Source: Streptococcus mutans (GTDB lineage: Bacteria; Bacillota; Bacilli; Lactobacillales; Streptococcaceae). Taken from it: a stretch of DNA of 64,000 bases. Every line of letters starts with the position of its first letter. Positions within the stretch are counted from its first letter, which is position 1. Below the pieces are notes generated by a model. The model was not told where the DNA came from, made no database searches, and saw only the letters and a program-made list of their open reading frames with translations. The position numbers and the translations under genes were made by a program. The stretch is taken from NCBI RefSeq assembly GCF_006739205.1, contig NZ_AP019720.1, forward strand, positions 1,922,001 to 1,986,000, written 5' to 3'. This document shows positions 9,419 through 17,777 of this stretch, piece by piece.

Positions 9419-10213
9419 ATGTCTCAACATTTATTTACTGCCTTTATACTTACTGCTCTTGCTGGACTCTCGACCGGAATTGGTAGTTTAATTGCTTTTG
9501 TCACCAAACATACGAATAAAACTTTTTTATCTGTTAGTTTGGGGTTTTCCGCCGGTGTCATGATTTACGTTTCTATGATTGAGATTTTTCCAACAGCTCA
9601 AACCATTTTGACTAAAGCCATGGATAAAAAAAGTGGCTCTTGGTTAACTGTTTTAGCTTTTTTTGGAGGCATGCTTTTAATTGCTATTATTGATAAATTG
9701 ATTCCATCTGAAGAGAATCCCCACGAGATTAAAACTATTGAAGAAGAAGACCAAAAGCCAACTAAACTAATGCGTATGGGGCTTATGACAGCCATTGCTA
9801 TTGGGATTCATAATTTCCCAGAAGGACTGGCGACTTTCATTTCTGGTTTACAAGATGCCAGTGTTGCTATTCCAATTGTCATCGCCATTGCTATTCATAA
9901 TATTCCTGAGGGAATTGCCGTATCCGTTCCGATTTATCAGGCAACAGGTTCTAAGAAAAAAGCCTTTACTTATTCTTTTCTATCTGGTCTAGCTGAACCT
10001 TTAGGAGCCATTATTGGCTGGTTTCTCCTTATGCCTATTATGAATAATATTGTCTATGGGGCTATCTTTTCTGCTGTTGCTGGTATTATGGTCTTTATTT
10101 CTCTAGACGAGTTACTGCCAGCAGCAGAAGAGTATGGTAAACATCACCTTGCAATCTATGGAGTTATTTCTGGTATGCTTATCATGGCTGTTAGTCTCTT
10201 ACTTTTTATTTAA
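9419..10213 (+). CDS. ZIP-family zinc/divalent metal importer
   Basis: 264-residue inner membrane transporter of the ZIP (ZupT-like) family, importing Zn(II) or related divalent metals. Two metal-binding membrane helices carry the signatures [13 protein letters not shown] (about residue 128) and [12 protein letters not shown] (about 158). Eight hydrophobic segments are separated near residues 95-115 by an acidic linker. An in-frame TTG at 9416 precedes the ATG at 9419; AGAAGGA is suitably spaced for either, and I prefer the ATG. It has its own promoter and runs toward yaaA, which follows after 26 bases and is probably co-transcribed. Metal specificity cannot be deduced. Confidence 0.9.
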
Positions 10214-10239
10214 CACACCGTTTAAAAGGATGTTTAATG

Positions 10240-10968
10240 ATGAAATTTTTAATTCCCACTGCTAAAGAAATAAAAGAGGATAACAAGCCTTATCCCCAGC
10301 ACTTATCTCAGAAAAGTCAAATTCTTGTTAATCATATGAACGCCTTATCTATTGAAGAGCTCGAAAAGAGCTACAAGGTCAGTCCGCAAATAGCTCAAAC
10401 AGAACTACTAAAATGGCAAGACATAAAAAACGGGGAGGCTCTTGCCTACCCTGCTCTCTACTTATTTAATGGACTCATGTATCGGCATATCAAGCGCCAG
10501 CATTTGACTGTAGAAGAAAAAGCCTTTCTTAAAGAGAAAGTTTTTATCACATCAGCGCTTTATGGTATTATTCCTGCCCTGAAACCCATTGTTCCCCATC
10601 GCCTTGACTTCAATACTAAAGTAAAAATCAAGGGAGAATCTCTAAAGAACTACTGGCGCAAAACTTATGATAACTTTGTTTTGGACAATCCTAGTATTGT
10701 GTCACTGTTATCTAGTGAATTTGAAGCTGTTTTTTCACCAAAATTACGAAATCAATTGATAACTCTTAGATTTTTGGAAAATCAAAACGGTCAGTTAAAA
10801 TCTCATTCCACTATTTCCAAAAAAGCACGCGGAGCCTTTTTAACACAGGTCATTCAACAACAAACAAAAACGGTAGATGAGCTGAAAACAATCAGTTTTA
10901 ACGGTTTTAGCTACCAGGATAACCTATCGGAACCCTTAAAATTGATTTTTATAAAGCAGAGTAAATGA
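10240..10968 (+). CDS. yaaA: YaaA-family peroxide-stress protein (DUF328)
   Basis: 242-residue cytoplasmic protein of the YaaA/UPF0246 family, which in Escherichia coli lowers free iron and protects DNA under peroxide. The family N-terminus [10 protein letters not shown] is clear, as are the internal motifs [31 protein letters not shown] and a late KKARG block. An adjacent ATG at 10237 is an alternative start; AAAAGGA precedes both. It follows the metal transporter closely, which fits a shared role in metal or oxidative homeostasis (inference), and ends at a strong terminator. Confidence 0.85.
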
Positions 10969-11003
10969 ATGTTAAATTCTATCATCATATAAACAAAATA
11001 AGC

Positions 11004-11050
11004 CCTTCTAAACTGCAACTCCTTTGATCAAAGTTTAGGAGGATTTTTTC
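11004..11050 (+). terminator. Rho-independent terminator after yaaA
   Basis: An 11-base stem with one G-T pair (11004-11014 with 11032-11042), followed by ATTTTTTC. It lies between convergent yaaA and nrdG and ends the yaaA transcript. Confidence 0.8.
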
Positions 11051-11053
11051 TTT

Positions 11054-11659
11054 CTATATCAGTCCATCTCTGTCAATTTGTTCATAGGTTTGTTTGCCAT
11101 CATTGAGTTTATCCCAAATCACAACTTGACCTGAAGCTAGCGATTTTGGCACATCAATGATACGTTGATTGGAAGAACCTCGGAATTGCAGCATTAGATT
11201 TTTCTTGGATTTATCAAAACGTCCATCCACCAAAATATCAAGCAAATTAAGCATTTCTAATTTATCAGGAGTTTCCAGCATTAATTCTTCCCAAGTATAG
11301 CCTGTCCAAGACCAAATATCTTTCTCCGGAAGCTCTTTACGAATCCTTTTTAGTAAAGGCAAAAGAATACCCGTATTCAAAAAGGGTTCTCCGCCTAAAA
11401 GCGTTAAACCTTGAACATAAGGCTGTGCTAAATCTTCCATAATCTGTTCTTCCAATTCCTGTGTATAAGGAATTCCTGCATCAAAAGACCAAGTTGCAAC
11501 ATTATAACAGCCTTCACAATGAAACATGCAACCTGCTACATAAAGAGAATTACGCACGCCTTCTCCATCAACAAAATTAAAGGCCTTATAATCAATAATA
11601 CGTCCCTTACTTAGTTCTTCACTCTTCCACTCTCCTGGTTTCGGTGTGTTCCAAGTCAT
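11054..11659 (-). CDS. nrdG: Anaerobic ribonucleotide reductase activating enzyme NrdG
   Basis: Radical SAM activase of 201 residues that generates the glycyl radical on NrdD under anaerobic conditions. The [4Fe-4S] motif is C44-x3-C48-x2-C51 in CMFHCEGC, and the SAM-binding glycine stretch is LLGGEPF near residue 92. Last gene of the nrdD operon; its start overlaps the end of the upstream acetyltransferase gene by 41 bases. GGAGGGGAAGG lies directly upstream of the ATG at 11659. Expression should follow the NrdR-controlled nrdD promoter. Confidence 0.95.
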   Translation of the reverse strand: MTWNTPKPGEWKSEELSKGRIIDYKAFNFVDGEGVRNSLYVAGCMFHCEGCYNVATWSFDAGIPYTQELEEQIMEDLAQPYVQGLTLLGGEPFLNTGILLPLLKRIRKELPEKDIWSWTGYTWEELMLETPDKLEMLNLLDILVDGRFDKSKKNLMLQFRGSSNQRIIDVPKSLASGQVVIWDKLNDGKQTYEQIDRDGLI

Positions 11660-12176
11660 CCTTCCCCTCCAAATCTATCCAATAGCGCTCTATCTGATTT
11701 CTGATATCTTCTAAAACACCACCATTAGCCAAAATAACCGCCCGACTAGCTGCATTATCATTATGACAGGTGATCAGTACTTTTTTAATATTCTTAGCTT
11801 TAGCTTCCAATAAGCCCAAGCGCAACTGCTCTTTAGCATAGCCTTTACCACGCGCCGATGGACGAATAGAATAACCAATGTGACCACCGCAACTAACTAA
11901 AAAATTGTTGAGACGCAAACGAATATGTAAAAAACCTATTGCCCTGCCACTATCATCAAATGACACGAATTGAATCGCAGGTACAAAATTTTTAGGCAGT
12001 TTAAGTCCCATCTCCTTATCTAGGTTGTTTTGCAGCCATTGATCATAATCAAAACAATCACAGTCAGTTTTTCCCCAAAAGCCACCGTCATGAGCTGTTT
12101 GCAATTGTTCAAACTCTACCATCATATCCAAAATGGCTTCTTTATCTCCTAAAGTCGGTCTACGTAATTTTAACAT
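11619..12176 (-). CDS. GNAT-family N-acetyltransferase
   Basis: 185-residue acetyltransferase fold protein. The acetyl-CoA binding A motif is visible as IGYSIRPSARGKGYAKEQL around residues 105-123, followed by a C-terminal strand and NDNAASRAVILANGG. The frame extends five codons upstream, but AAGGGG lies six bases before the ATG at 12176, so that start is preferred. It sits between nrdD and nrdG, an arrangement common in streptococci and lactococci, and overlaps nrdG by 41 bases. The substrate is unknown. Confidence 0.85.
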   Translation of the reverse strand: MLKLRRPTLGDKEAILDMMVEFEQLQTAHDGGFWGKTDCDCFDYDQWLQNNLDKEMGLKLPKNFVPAIQFVSFDDSGRAIGFLHIRLRLNNFLVSCGGHIGYSIRPSARGKGYAKEQLRLGLLEAKAKNIKKVLITCHNDNAASRAVILANGGVLEDIRNQIERYWIDLEGKDDLEHTETRRVEE

Positions 12177-12209
12177 AAGAATCCCCTTCAATTCTTTATG
12201 CTGAAAAAT

Positions 12210-12341
12210 CTATTTTTTCTTTCTAACTTTTTTCAACAAAGCCTGCACACGTGCTTTTTTATCATCCTTAACATTCGAATGCTTCTCATGAAATCTTTCT
12301 ACTTGCTGCATTCCTTTATAATCTAATTGATATTTTCCCAT
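12210..12341 (-). CDS. Small basic protein in the nrd operon, unknown function
   Basis: 43-residue protein starting MGKYQLDYKGMQQVERF and ending in a lysine/arginine-rich helix (KKVRKKK). AGAAGG six bases before the ATG at 12341 selects this start over a longer frame reaching 12392. It lies between nrdD and the acetyltransferase gene on the same strand with short gaps, so it is part of the nrd operon. I recognise no domain. The basic tail might suggest nucleic acid or ribosome contact, but that is speculation. Confidence 0.7.
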   Translation of the reverse strand: MGKYQLDYKGMQQVERFHEKHSNVKDDKKARVQALLKKVRKKK

Positions 12342-12436
12342 GGTTACCCTTCTGAAAAACGAAAGTGAGATAAAAGTCCAGTTGAAATGCAACCGGACTT
12401 TGCTTCAAAAGATAATGTTATTCCCTTTAGGACAAC

Positions 12437-14641
12437 CTATGCCTTGTGCCCCGGATTTTTAATGGTTGAACCATTCATGTGTTTGACACGTGCTGAGATT
12501 TCCTTATGGCGGCCATTCACCATTGGACGAGCCTGTGGGTTGCCAAGATAACCACACGTTCTCTTAACAACATCAGCAGTTTTAGGGTCTGTATTGCCAC
12601 AATTTGGGCACATAAAACCACGTTCTGTCGGTGTAAAATCGCCTTCAAAATCACACTTATAGCAATGATCAATTGGTGTATTTGTTCCCAGATAACCGAC
12701 ACGATCATAAGCATAATCCCACACCGCTTCAAGTGCTTTTGGATTTTGTTGAAGAACAGGGTATTCACAGTAATGAATGAAACCACCTGTGGCACCTGCA
12801 TCCGGATAGTCTTTTTCAAAATCTAACTTTTCAAACGGTGTTGGATTTTTGCGAACATCATAGTGGAAAGAATTCGTATAATATTCTTTATCAGTGATAT
12901 CTTTGATGATACCAAACTTTTCAGTATCCAAACGGCAGAAACGATCCGTTAAACTTTCAGATGGTGTTGAATAAACCGAAAAATGATAATCGTATTCATT
13001 TGACCACTTGCCACAAAGATCCTTCATTTGACGAACAATATCAATGGTAAAATCCTTAGCAACAGGATTTGATTCCCAGTTACCGCCATAGAAGACTGTC
13101 GCTACTTCATAAAGTCCAATATATCCAAGTGAAACAGTGGCGCGACGTTCTTTAAAAAGTTCATCAACAGAATCATCCTTGCCAAGACGCTTACCAAAAG
13201 CTCCATACTGATAAAGAATCGGAGCATTAGCCGGCGTTGCCTCCTTGACACGTTCAACACGATAAACTAGGGCATCTTTAGCAATAGCCATTTTTTCCTT
13301 AAAGATATCCCAAAACTTATCAATATTCCCATTTGACTCAAGGGCAATACGAGGTAAATTAACCGTAACAACTCCAAGATTCATACGACCTGAATTAACT
13401 TCAACGCCATTTTCATCCTTCCATCCTTGAAGGAAAGAACGGCAGCCCATAGGAACCTTGAACGAGCCTGTTAATTCAATAATTTTTTCATAAGACAGCA
13501 TGTCAGGATACATACGCTTAGTAGCACATTCAAGCGCTAGTTTCTTAATATCATAGTTGGGCGTTTCTGGTTCTAAGTTCAATCCGCGTTTCAAAGTAAA
13601 AATTAATTTAGGAAAAATTGCGGTACGATGTTCACTGCCCAATCCTTTAATACGGATGTTAAGAATCGCTTTTTGAATCTCGCGTTCAAACCAATCCTTA
13701 CCAAGACCAAAACCAAGCGATGTAAAAGGTGTTTGACCATTTGATGTGAAGAGTGTGTTAATTTCATACTCTAGACTTTGCATAGCATCGTAAATATCTT
13801 TTTTTGTCTTTTCACGCGCATAATCTTCACGCTTATCTTCACTGACCCATTTTTCAGCATCTTTTAAATGCTTTTGATAATTTAATTCTGCATAAGGAGC
13901 TAAAGTTTCATCAATACGATCTGCTGAACAGCCACCATACTGACTGGAAGCGACATTCGCAATAATTTGTGAAATTTGAGCTGTCGCTGTTTGAATAGAT
14001 TTAGGACTTTCAACCTCAGCATTACCAATCTTAAAACCCGAATGCAGCATACCTTTAAAATCAATCAAGCAGCAGTTAGTCATTGGTGTATAAGGACTGT
14101 AGTCCAAATCATGAAAATGAATATCTCCTTTAAGATGAGCATTGGCAACATGTTCTGGCAGCATTTTAAGCCCAATTGATTTTCCAACAATACCAGCTGT
14201 TAAATCACGCTGTGTATTGAAAACATCACTGTCTTTGTTGGCGTTCTCGTTAACAACAGCTTGATCCTTGTTAATTAATTTATCAATGGTAAAGTTGATA
14301 TCCGTTGCCTGAGAACGCTCAAAATCACGTTTCGCACGGTAATTAATATATTCCTGAGCGATAACGTACTCTCCAGCCTGCAGCAGCTCATGCTCTACAA
14401 TATTTTGAATTTCATAAATTTTAATATTTTCAGTAAAACGTTCATAAATCTCAGCGACAACACGATCAGCAATACCTGATAATTTTGCTTCAATAAAAGG
14501 TGTTAATTCTGTCACTTGATTACTTGCCCTGACAATAGCCTGATAAATTTTATCCTTATCAAAAGCAACGTGACGTCCATCACGTTTAATCACGATGACA
14601 TCTGGTTTTACAAAAATATTTTCTTTCTCAAGTGCAATCAT
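12437..14641 (-). CDS. nrdD: Anaerobic (class III) ribonucleoside-triphosphate reductase NrdD
   Basis: 734-residue oxygen-sensitive reductase that makes deoxynucleotides during anaerobic growth. An N-terminal ATP-cone (KRDGRHVAFDKDKI, residues 19-32) gives allosteric control. The C-terminal zinc site has two Cys pairs, CYKC and CPNC, and the glycyl radical loop RTCGYLG begins near residue 694 with the radical glycine at about 697. Length is normal. The start at 14641 has AGGAGA seven bases upstream. First gene of an operon with the 43-aa ORF, GNAT and nrdG, behind a promoter overlapped by two NrdR boxes. Confidence 0.97.
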   Translation of the reverse strand: MIALEKENIFVKPDVIVIKRDGRHVAFDKDKIYQAIVRASNQVTELTPFIEAKLSGIADRVVAEIYERFTENIKIYEIQNIVEHELLQAGEYVIAQEYINYRAKRDFERSQATDINFTIDKLINKDQAVVNENANKDSDVFNTQRDLTAGIVGKSIGLKMLPEHVANAHLKGDIHFHDLDYSPYTPMTNCCLIDFKGMLHSGFKIGNAEVESPKSIQTATAQISQIIANVASSQYGGCSADRIDETLAPYAELNYQKHLKDAEKWVSEDKREDYAREKTKKDIYDAMQSLEYEINTLFTSNGQTPFTSLGFGLGKDWFEREIQKAILNIRIKGLGSEHRTAIFPKLIFTLKRGLNLEPETPNYDIKKLALECATKRMYPDMLSYEKIIELTGSFKVPMGCRSFLQGWKDENGVEVNSGRMNLGVVTVNLPRIALESNGNIDKFWDIFKEKMAIAKDALVYRVERVKEATPANAPILYQYGAFGKRLGKDDSVDELFKERRATVSLGYIGLYEVATVFYGGNWESNPVAKDFTIDIVRQMKDLCGKWSNEYDYHFSVYSTPSESLTDRFCRLDTEKFGIIKDITDKEYYTNSFHYDVRKNPTPFEKLDFEKDYPDAGATGGFIHYCEYPVLQQNPKALEAVWDYAYDRVGYLGTNTPIDHCYKCDFEGDFTPTERGFMCPNCGNTDPKTADVVKRTCGYLGNPQARPMVNGRHKEISARVKHMNGSTIKNPGHKA

Positions 14642-14664
14642 ACGTCTTTCTCCTTACAGAAGCT

Positions 14665-14692
14665 ATTATAACACAAGAAAGAAAAAAATCAA
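14665..14692 (-). promoter_or_regulatory. nrdD promoter
   Basis: On the minus strand TTGATT (14687-14692) and TATAAT (14665-14670) are 16 bases apart, 24 bases before the nrdD start. The -35 hexamer overlaps the proximal NrdR box, the expected layout for repression. Confidence 0.8.
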
Positions 14693-14733
14693 TATATTGT
14701 GGTAAAAAAAAATTTAGACACAATATATTGATA
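14688..14733. promoter_or_regulatory. Tandem NrdR boxes upstream of nrdD
   Basis: The 10-base palindrome CAATATATTG occurs twice, at 14690-14699 and 14721-14730, with centres 31 bases (three helical turns) apart. Flanks extend them toward the NrdR consensus ACACWATATATWGTGT. Paired boxes about 31 bases apart are the known NrdR operator design. The nrdR gene itself is not in the window. Confidence 0.85.
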
Positions 14734-14739
14734 TAAAAC

Positions 14740-16311
14740 CTATTTTCTCTGATAAACTGTAAAATCTGAACTATTCTTTAAGGAAACAACTTTATAATTA
14801 TTTGAAAAATTCTGTTTTAAAACCGATGGGAATTGCTTCGATTTCTCATTAACAGCAACATAAGTAGCTTCATTTTGTAAAAGCTCATCTTCTAATGCTT
14901 TACGATTTGATTGTTTAGCCGTATTAACCATTGGCAAAGGGAATTGTGCACTAGAGCGCCGACTAGCGTCAAAGTAAATTTTTGCACTGGAATCCCATGC
15001 ATAAATTCTTGTTTTTTCATCTGTATTTTCTCTAATATAATCAGCAATTTGAGCACGTTCCTGATTTAAATGATAAGAAAAAATGTAGTGAATACTAGGC
15101 TGAGCTAAACCATAAGCAAATAAAAGACAAGGAAGGTAGAAATGCCTAAGTAAAAAAAGATCAAAAACTTTATGCGATAGACGTCTATGTTGTTTTCGCC
15201 GACGTGATTTACGCTTTAAAGATTCCTTATATTCATCATCAAGATAAAGACCAGTCAAGACAAGACCAAAAGGTAAAAGCAGCAAAAATTGATAGGTTGC
15301 AAAACTCTGTGATAATAAAATAAAAATCAAACTAAAAACAAAACTTAAAAAGACAATAGATTTAATCAAGTCATCGCGATCATTTTCACGCTTGATATGA
15401 TTGAAAAAAGTTAAAGCACCCATCAGTAAACCTGAAGCAAAGAGAATAAAAATTTGAAAGAGAATTGTCAGTAAAATATCATCTTTCCCAAGAGCAAAAT
15501 GAGTAAAGTAGTAAGTTCCAGCTTGAGCGATATAGGATGACAGAATTTGCATATTTAAAACAAAATAGCCCAAAATATAAAATACTAGGATACCACCAAA
15601 AACAATACAAAGAAACTGATAGAATCCACGAGCATGCTGATGATGCTTCACATTATAGATACAGATAATTACTAAAGACACCAACCAAAAGAAAAGAGTC
15701 CGTGGTTCGATTAAATAAGCTAATGCTCCTGTCAAGCCATAAATAATAAATCCTTCATCTCTTGTCAAACCTACAAAATATTTGGTTAAAAACCAAAGGG
15801 ACAAGAACACAAAAGGCATAGCAAATTGAACAGGATACAGCCCTCCAAAACCCAGAGCAAAATTAGCCAAATAAAAGAGCAATATAGTATTAATCGTCAC
15901 CTCTTCTTTGCCAGTCATATGATAAACAATCTTATAAAGATAGATACCCGAAAAGTAAAAACTAGCAAACTGGACTAAAACCAGCCAAATACTACCTCCT
16001 AAAAGATAACTAAGTGCAATTACCGCGTAGTAAAGAAAGCCGCCTGTTGAAAAAATATCACTATAGGGCAAATGATTTTGCGTCATCATAAAACCTGTAT
16101 AAAGATTTTGAGATTGAAGAGCATTGCCAAAATCAGTAAAAAAGGGCATGGCCACACTAAAAAAACTGACAAAAATACTAAACATGACGATATAAAAACG
16201 ATGTAAAGAACTCACTTCAACTGCGTTTTGGTCAGCACTCAAGTGAGTGTTAGCATTTGTTTTTTTAGTTGTTTCTCTCCGATAATTGTTTTGTCTTTTA
16301 TCCAAACCCAT
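14740..16311 (-). CDS. Polytopic membrane protein, possibly GT-C glycosyltransferase-like
   Basis: 523-residue membrane protein: a polar N-terminus of about 40 residues, roughly 12 hydrophobic segments, a strongly basic cytoplasmic loop near residue 365 (KRKSRRRKQHRR), and a soluble C-terminal domain of about 110 residues that reads TRIYAWDSSAKIYFDASRR. Many membrane helices followed by a small outside domain resemble PMT/ArnT-like GT-C enzymes, but I see no diagnostic catalytic loop, so this stays a guess. AAGGAG sits only one base before the ATG at 16311; a TTG two codons later would be better spaced. It lies 36 bases downstream of a 42-aa ORF with a cin-box and may be induced with it. The same gap also holds a possible -10, TATACT. 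Confidence 0.75.
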   Translation of the reverse strand: MGLDKRQNNYRRETTKKTNANTHLSADQNAVEVSSLHRFYIVMFSIFVSFFSVAMPFFTDFGNALQSQNLYTGFMMTQNHLPYSDIFSTGGFLYYAVIALSYLLGGSIWLVLVQFASFYFSGIYLYKIVYHMTGKEEVTINTILLFYLANFALGFGGLYPVQFAMPFVFLSLWFLTKYFVGLTRDEGFIIYGLTGALAYLIEPRTLFFWLVSLVIICIYNVKHHQHARGFYQFLCIVFGGILVFYILGYFVLNMQILSSYIAQAGTYYFTHFALGKDDILLTILFQIFILFASGLLMGALTFFNHIKRENDRDDLIKSIVFLSFVFSLIFILLSQSFATYQFLLLLPFGLVLTGLYLDDEYKESLKRKSRRRKQHRRLSHKVFDLFLLRHFYLPCLLFAYGLAQPSIHYIFSYHLNQERAQIADYIRENTDEKTRIYAWDSSAKIYFDASRRSSAQFPLPMVNTAKQSNRKALEDELLQNEATYVAVNEKSKQFPSVLKQNFSNNYKVVSLKNSSDFTVYQRK

Positions 16312-16347
16312 TCTCCTTGAAATGTCCTATTAAAAGTATAACAAAAT

Positions 16348-16476
16348 CTACTTATTAGTCAATTTATCCAAGATAAAGCAATAAGTTAAAATATCTCTAA
16401 AATGATGCAGAGACTTCCTGTCATAGTCTTTCAAAAACTTTTTTTCTTGCTGTGTTAAGCTTTCTTTTGTTTTCAT
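16348..16476 (-). CDS. 42-aa ORF preceded by a cin-box; candidate competence micro-protein
   Basis: Reads MKTKESLTQQEKKFLKDYD and continues to a C-terminal half containing HHFRDILTYCFILDKL, charged and helical with no membrane segment or signal peptide. AAGGGTG lies six bases before the ATG. An exact competence sigma factor box TACGAATA (minus strand, 16496-16503) sits 19 bases upstream of the ATG, the same distance as in front of cinA in this window. No known domain. It precedes the polytopic membrane protein gene by 36 bases. The combination of ribosome binding site and cin-box supports a real gene despite its size. Confidence 0.65.
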   Translation of the reverse strand: MKTKESLTQQEKKFLKDYDRKSLHHFRDILTYCFILDKLTNK

Positions 16477-16495
16477 GATATCACCCTTATTTATT

Positions 16496-16503
16496 TATTC
16501 GTA
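16496..16503 (-). promoter_or_regulatory. cin-box (SigX/ComX promoter) before the 42-aa ORF
   Basis: Exact match to TACGAATA on the minus strand, the -10-type element read by the streptococcal competence sigma factor SigX. Identical octamer and identical 19-base distance to the start codon as in front of cinA. Confidence 0.7.
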
Positions 16504-16504
16504 A

Positions 16505-16537
16505 ATAAGGCAAAAAGAAAAAGCCTGATTATCAGAC
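16505..16537 (-). terminator. Terminator after the DUF1292 gene
   Basis: On the minus strand a short hairpin with a five-base perfect core (CTGAT/ATCAG, 16523-16537) is followed by CTTTTTCTTTTT, just downstream of the DUF1292 stop. It separates the ireB-ruvX operon from the cin-box promoter. Confidence 0.5.
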
Positions 16538-16544
16538 ATTTCTA

Positions 16545-16844
16545 TCAATCTTCATCTAAAAAACTATTAAAGACTTCTTCGATCATAATCCATTCAGCAT
16601 CAGCATCTTCTGGAATAGGTTGAAGAGCCCCTTCTGTTCCATCTTCATTTTCAGTAAACGAATAGGCCTGAATTTCAATTTGACCATCAGCATCTTCTTC
16701 AGCACCCGCTGGAACCAAGAGAACATAATTTTTTCCAAATTCCTCTTTACCATCAATAGTCAAAAGAACTTCGAACAAAGTTTCATTTCCCTGTTCATCA
16801 ACAAGCGTGATAAGATCATGCTCTTGTTCATGATTATGTGACAT
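16545..16844 (-). CDS. DUF1292 family protein (YrzB-like)
   Basis: 99-residue very acidic cytoplasmic protein of the DUF1292 family: [20 protein letters not shown] early, [12 protein letters not shown] in the middle, and an acidic tail. AGGAGG five bases before the ATG at 16844 selects this start over a longer frame. In Firmicutes this gene regularly follows ireB (yrzL) and ruvX (yqgF), as here. Biochemical function is unknown; conservation of the trio suggests a link to DNA metabolism or cell envelope control, which is inference. Confidence 0.88.
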   Translation of the reverse strand: MSHNHEQEHDLITLVDEQGNETLFEVLLTIDGKEEFGKNYVLLVPAGAEEDADGQIEIQAYSFTENEDGTEGALQPIPEDADAEWIMIEEVFNSFLDED

Positions 16845-16924
16845 AGTTGCCTCCTGTTTGCACATTCTAATAAGTTATTCAAAATTATGACAATAAGCTA
16901 CAATAATGTATAACTTAAAGCCTT

Positions 16925-17344
16925 TTAAAACATACGATCCAAATAATTTTGCAAAATCAGCTGAGCAGCCAACTTATCAATAACCTTTTTTCGCTTACCG
17001 CGACTAACATCAGCCTGCTCAACTAGCATTCGTTCAGCTTGAACAGTCGTCAAACGTTCATCCTGATATTCAACAGGTAAATCGAAAAGTTCTTTGATTT
17101 TCTTACCATAAGCCTGACTAGCCTCAACACGCGGACCACTTGTATTATTCATATTTTTAGGTAAACCAACTACAAACTTTTCAACCTTGTAGTCCTTAAC
17201 CAAATCAGCTAGACGATCAAAGCCAAACTCTCCTTTAGCCTCATTAATAGGAATAATTTCAAGACCCTGTGCTGTAAACCCCAGTGGGTCACTAACAGCA
17301 ACACCAACTGTTTTGGAACCAACATCCAGTCCTATTATTCTCAT
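16925..17344 (-). CDS. ruvX: RuvX/YqgF-family Holliday junction resolvase
   Basis: 139-residue RNase H-fold nuclease family protein, named for putative Holliday junction resolution and also linked to pre-16S rRNA processing. The first acidic residue is in [15 protein letters not shown] (residues 4-18), the second motif is VGLPKNMNN with a nearby glutamate, and the ERLTT/D motif lies around 97 ([15 protein letters not shown]). Its start overlaps the ireB stop by four bases (ATGA). Essential or near-essential in many bacteria. Call is firm at family level. Confidence 0.93.
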   Translation of the reverse strand: MRIIGLDVGSKTVGVAVSDPLGFTAQGLEIIPINEAKGEFGFDRLADLVKDYKVEKFVVGLPKNMNNTSGPRVEASQAYGKKIKELFDLPVEYQDERLTTVQAERMLVEQADVSRGKRKKVIDKLAAQLILQNYLDRMF

Positions 17345-17610
17345 TTTAAATCAATCCCATTCCCTTGCAAATAGTAACGCACTAATTCTTCAACAATTTC
17401 GTCACGTTCATATTTTCGAATTTGATTTCGAGCGTCATTATAGCGAGGCACATAAGCAGGATCCCCACTTAAGACATAACCCACAATTTGATTGATTGGA
17501 TTATAACCTTTTTCTTCCAAAGAACGATAGACATGAGTCAAGGTTTCGCTAATTTCCTTCTTATTACCATCGTCAAGGTTAAAACGGACCGTTTCATCTG
17601 TAAATCCCAT
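17341..17610 (-). CDS. ireB: IreB-family regulatory protein (DUF965)
   Basis: 89-residue protein of the IreB family. In Enterococcus faecalis IreB is phosphorylated by the PASTA kinase IreK and affects cephalosporin resistance. The N-terminal [12 protein letters not shown] carries the threonines equivalent to the phosphorylation site; the rest is a conserved helical dimer ([20 protein letters not shown]). First gene of the ireB-ruvX-DUF1292 operon, coupled to ruvX by ATGA. Confidence 0.92.
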   Translation of the reverse strand: MGFTDETVRFNLDDGNKKEISETLTHVYRSLEEKGYNPINQIVGYVLSGDPAYVPRYNDARNQIRKYERDEIVEELVRYYLQGNGIDLK

Positions 17611-17684
17611 AATAACACCTTCTTTCTCATAGGGAATATCATGTTACATTATATCTTATTTTAAGCATTTTCACAAGAAGAAGA

Positions 17685-17715
17685 ACCACTTATCTTAAAT
17701 TAAGTACCGCTTATC
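17685..17715 (+). promoter_or_regulatory. LytTR-type direct repeat upstream of brsR
   Basis: ACCACTTATC (17685-17694) and ACCGCTTATC (17706-17715) are direct repeats 21 bases apart, two helical turns on the same DNA face. LytTR regulators of S. mutans (HdrR, BrsR) bind nine-base direct repeats separated by 12 bases; this matches in spacing and base pattern. It ends nine bases before the putative -35 of brsR, a position for activation. Confidence 0.75.
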
Positions 17716-17724
17716 CAAAAAGTC

Positions 17725-17753
17725 TGGTTACTCCCCACAAAATTCTATATACT
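17725..17753 (+). promoter_or_regulatory. brsR promoter
   Basis: TGGTTA (17725-17730) and TATACT (17748-17753), 17-base spacer, 24 bases before the brsR start. The weak -35 next to the LytTR repeat fits an activator-dependent promoter. Confidence 0.55.
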
Positions 17754-17777
17754 AAAATCAAGAAAGGATGATAACTG

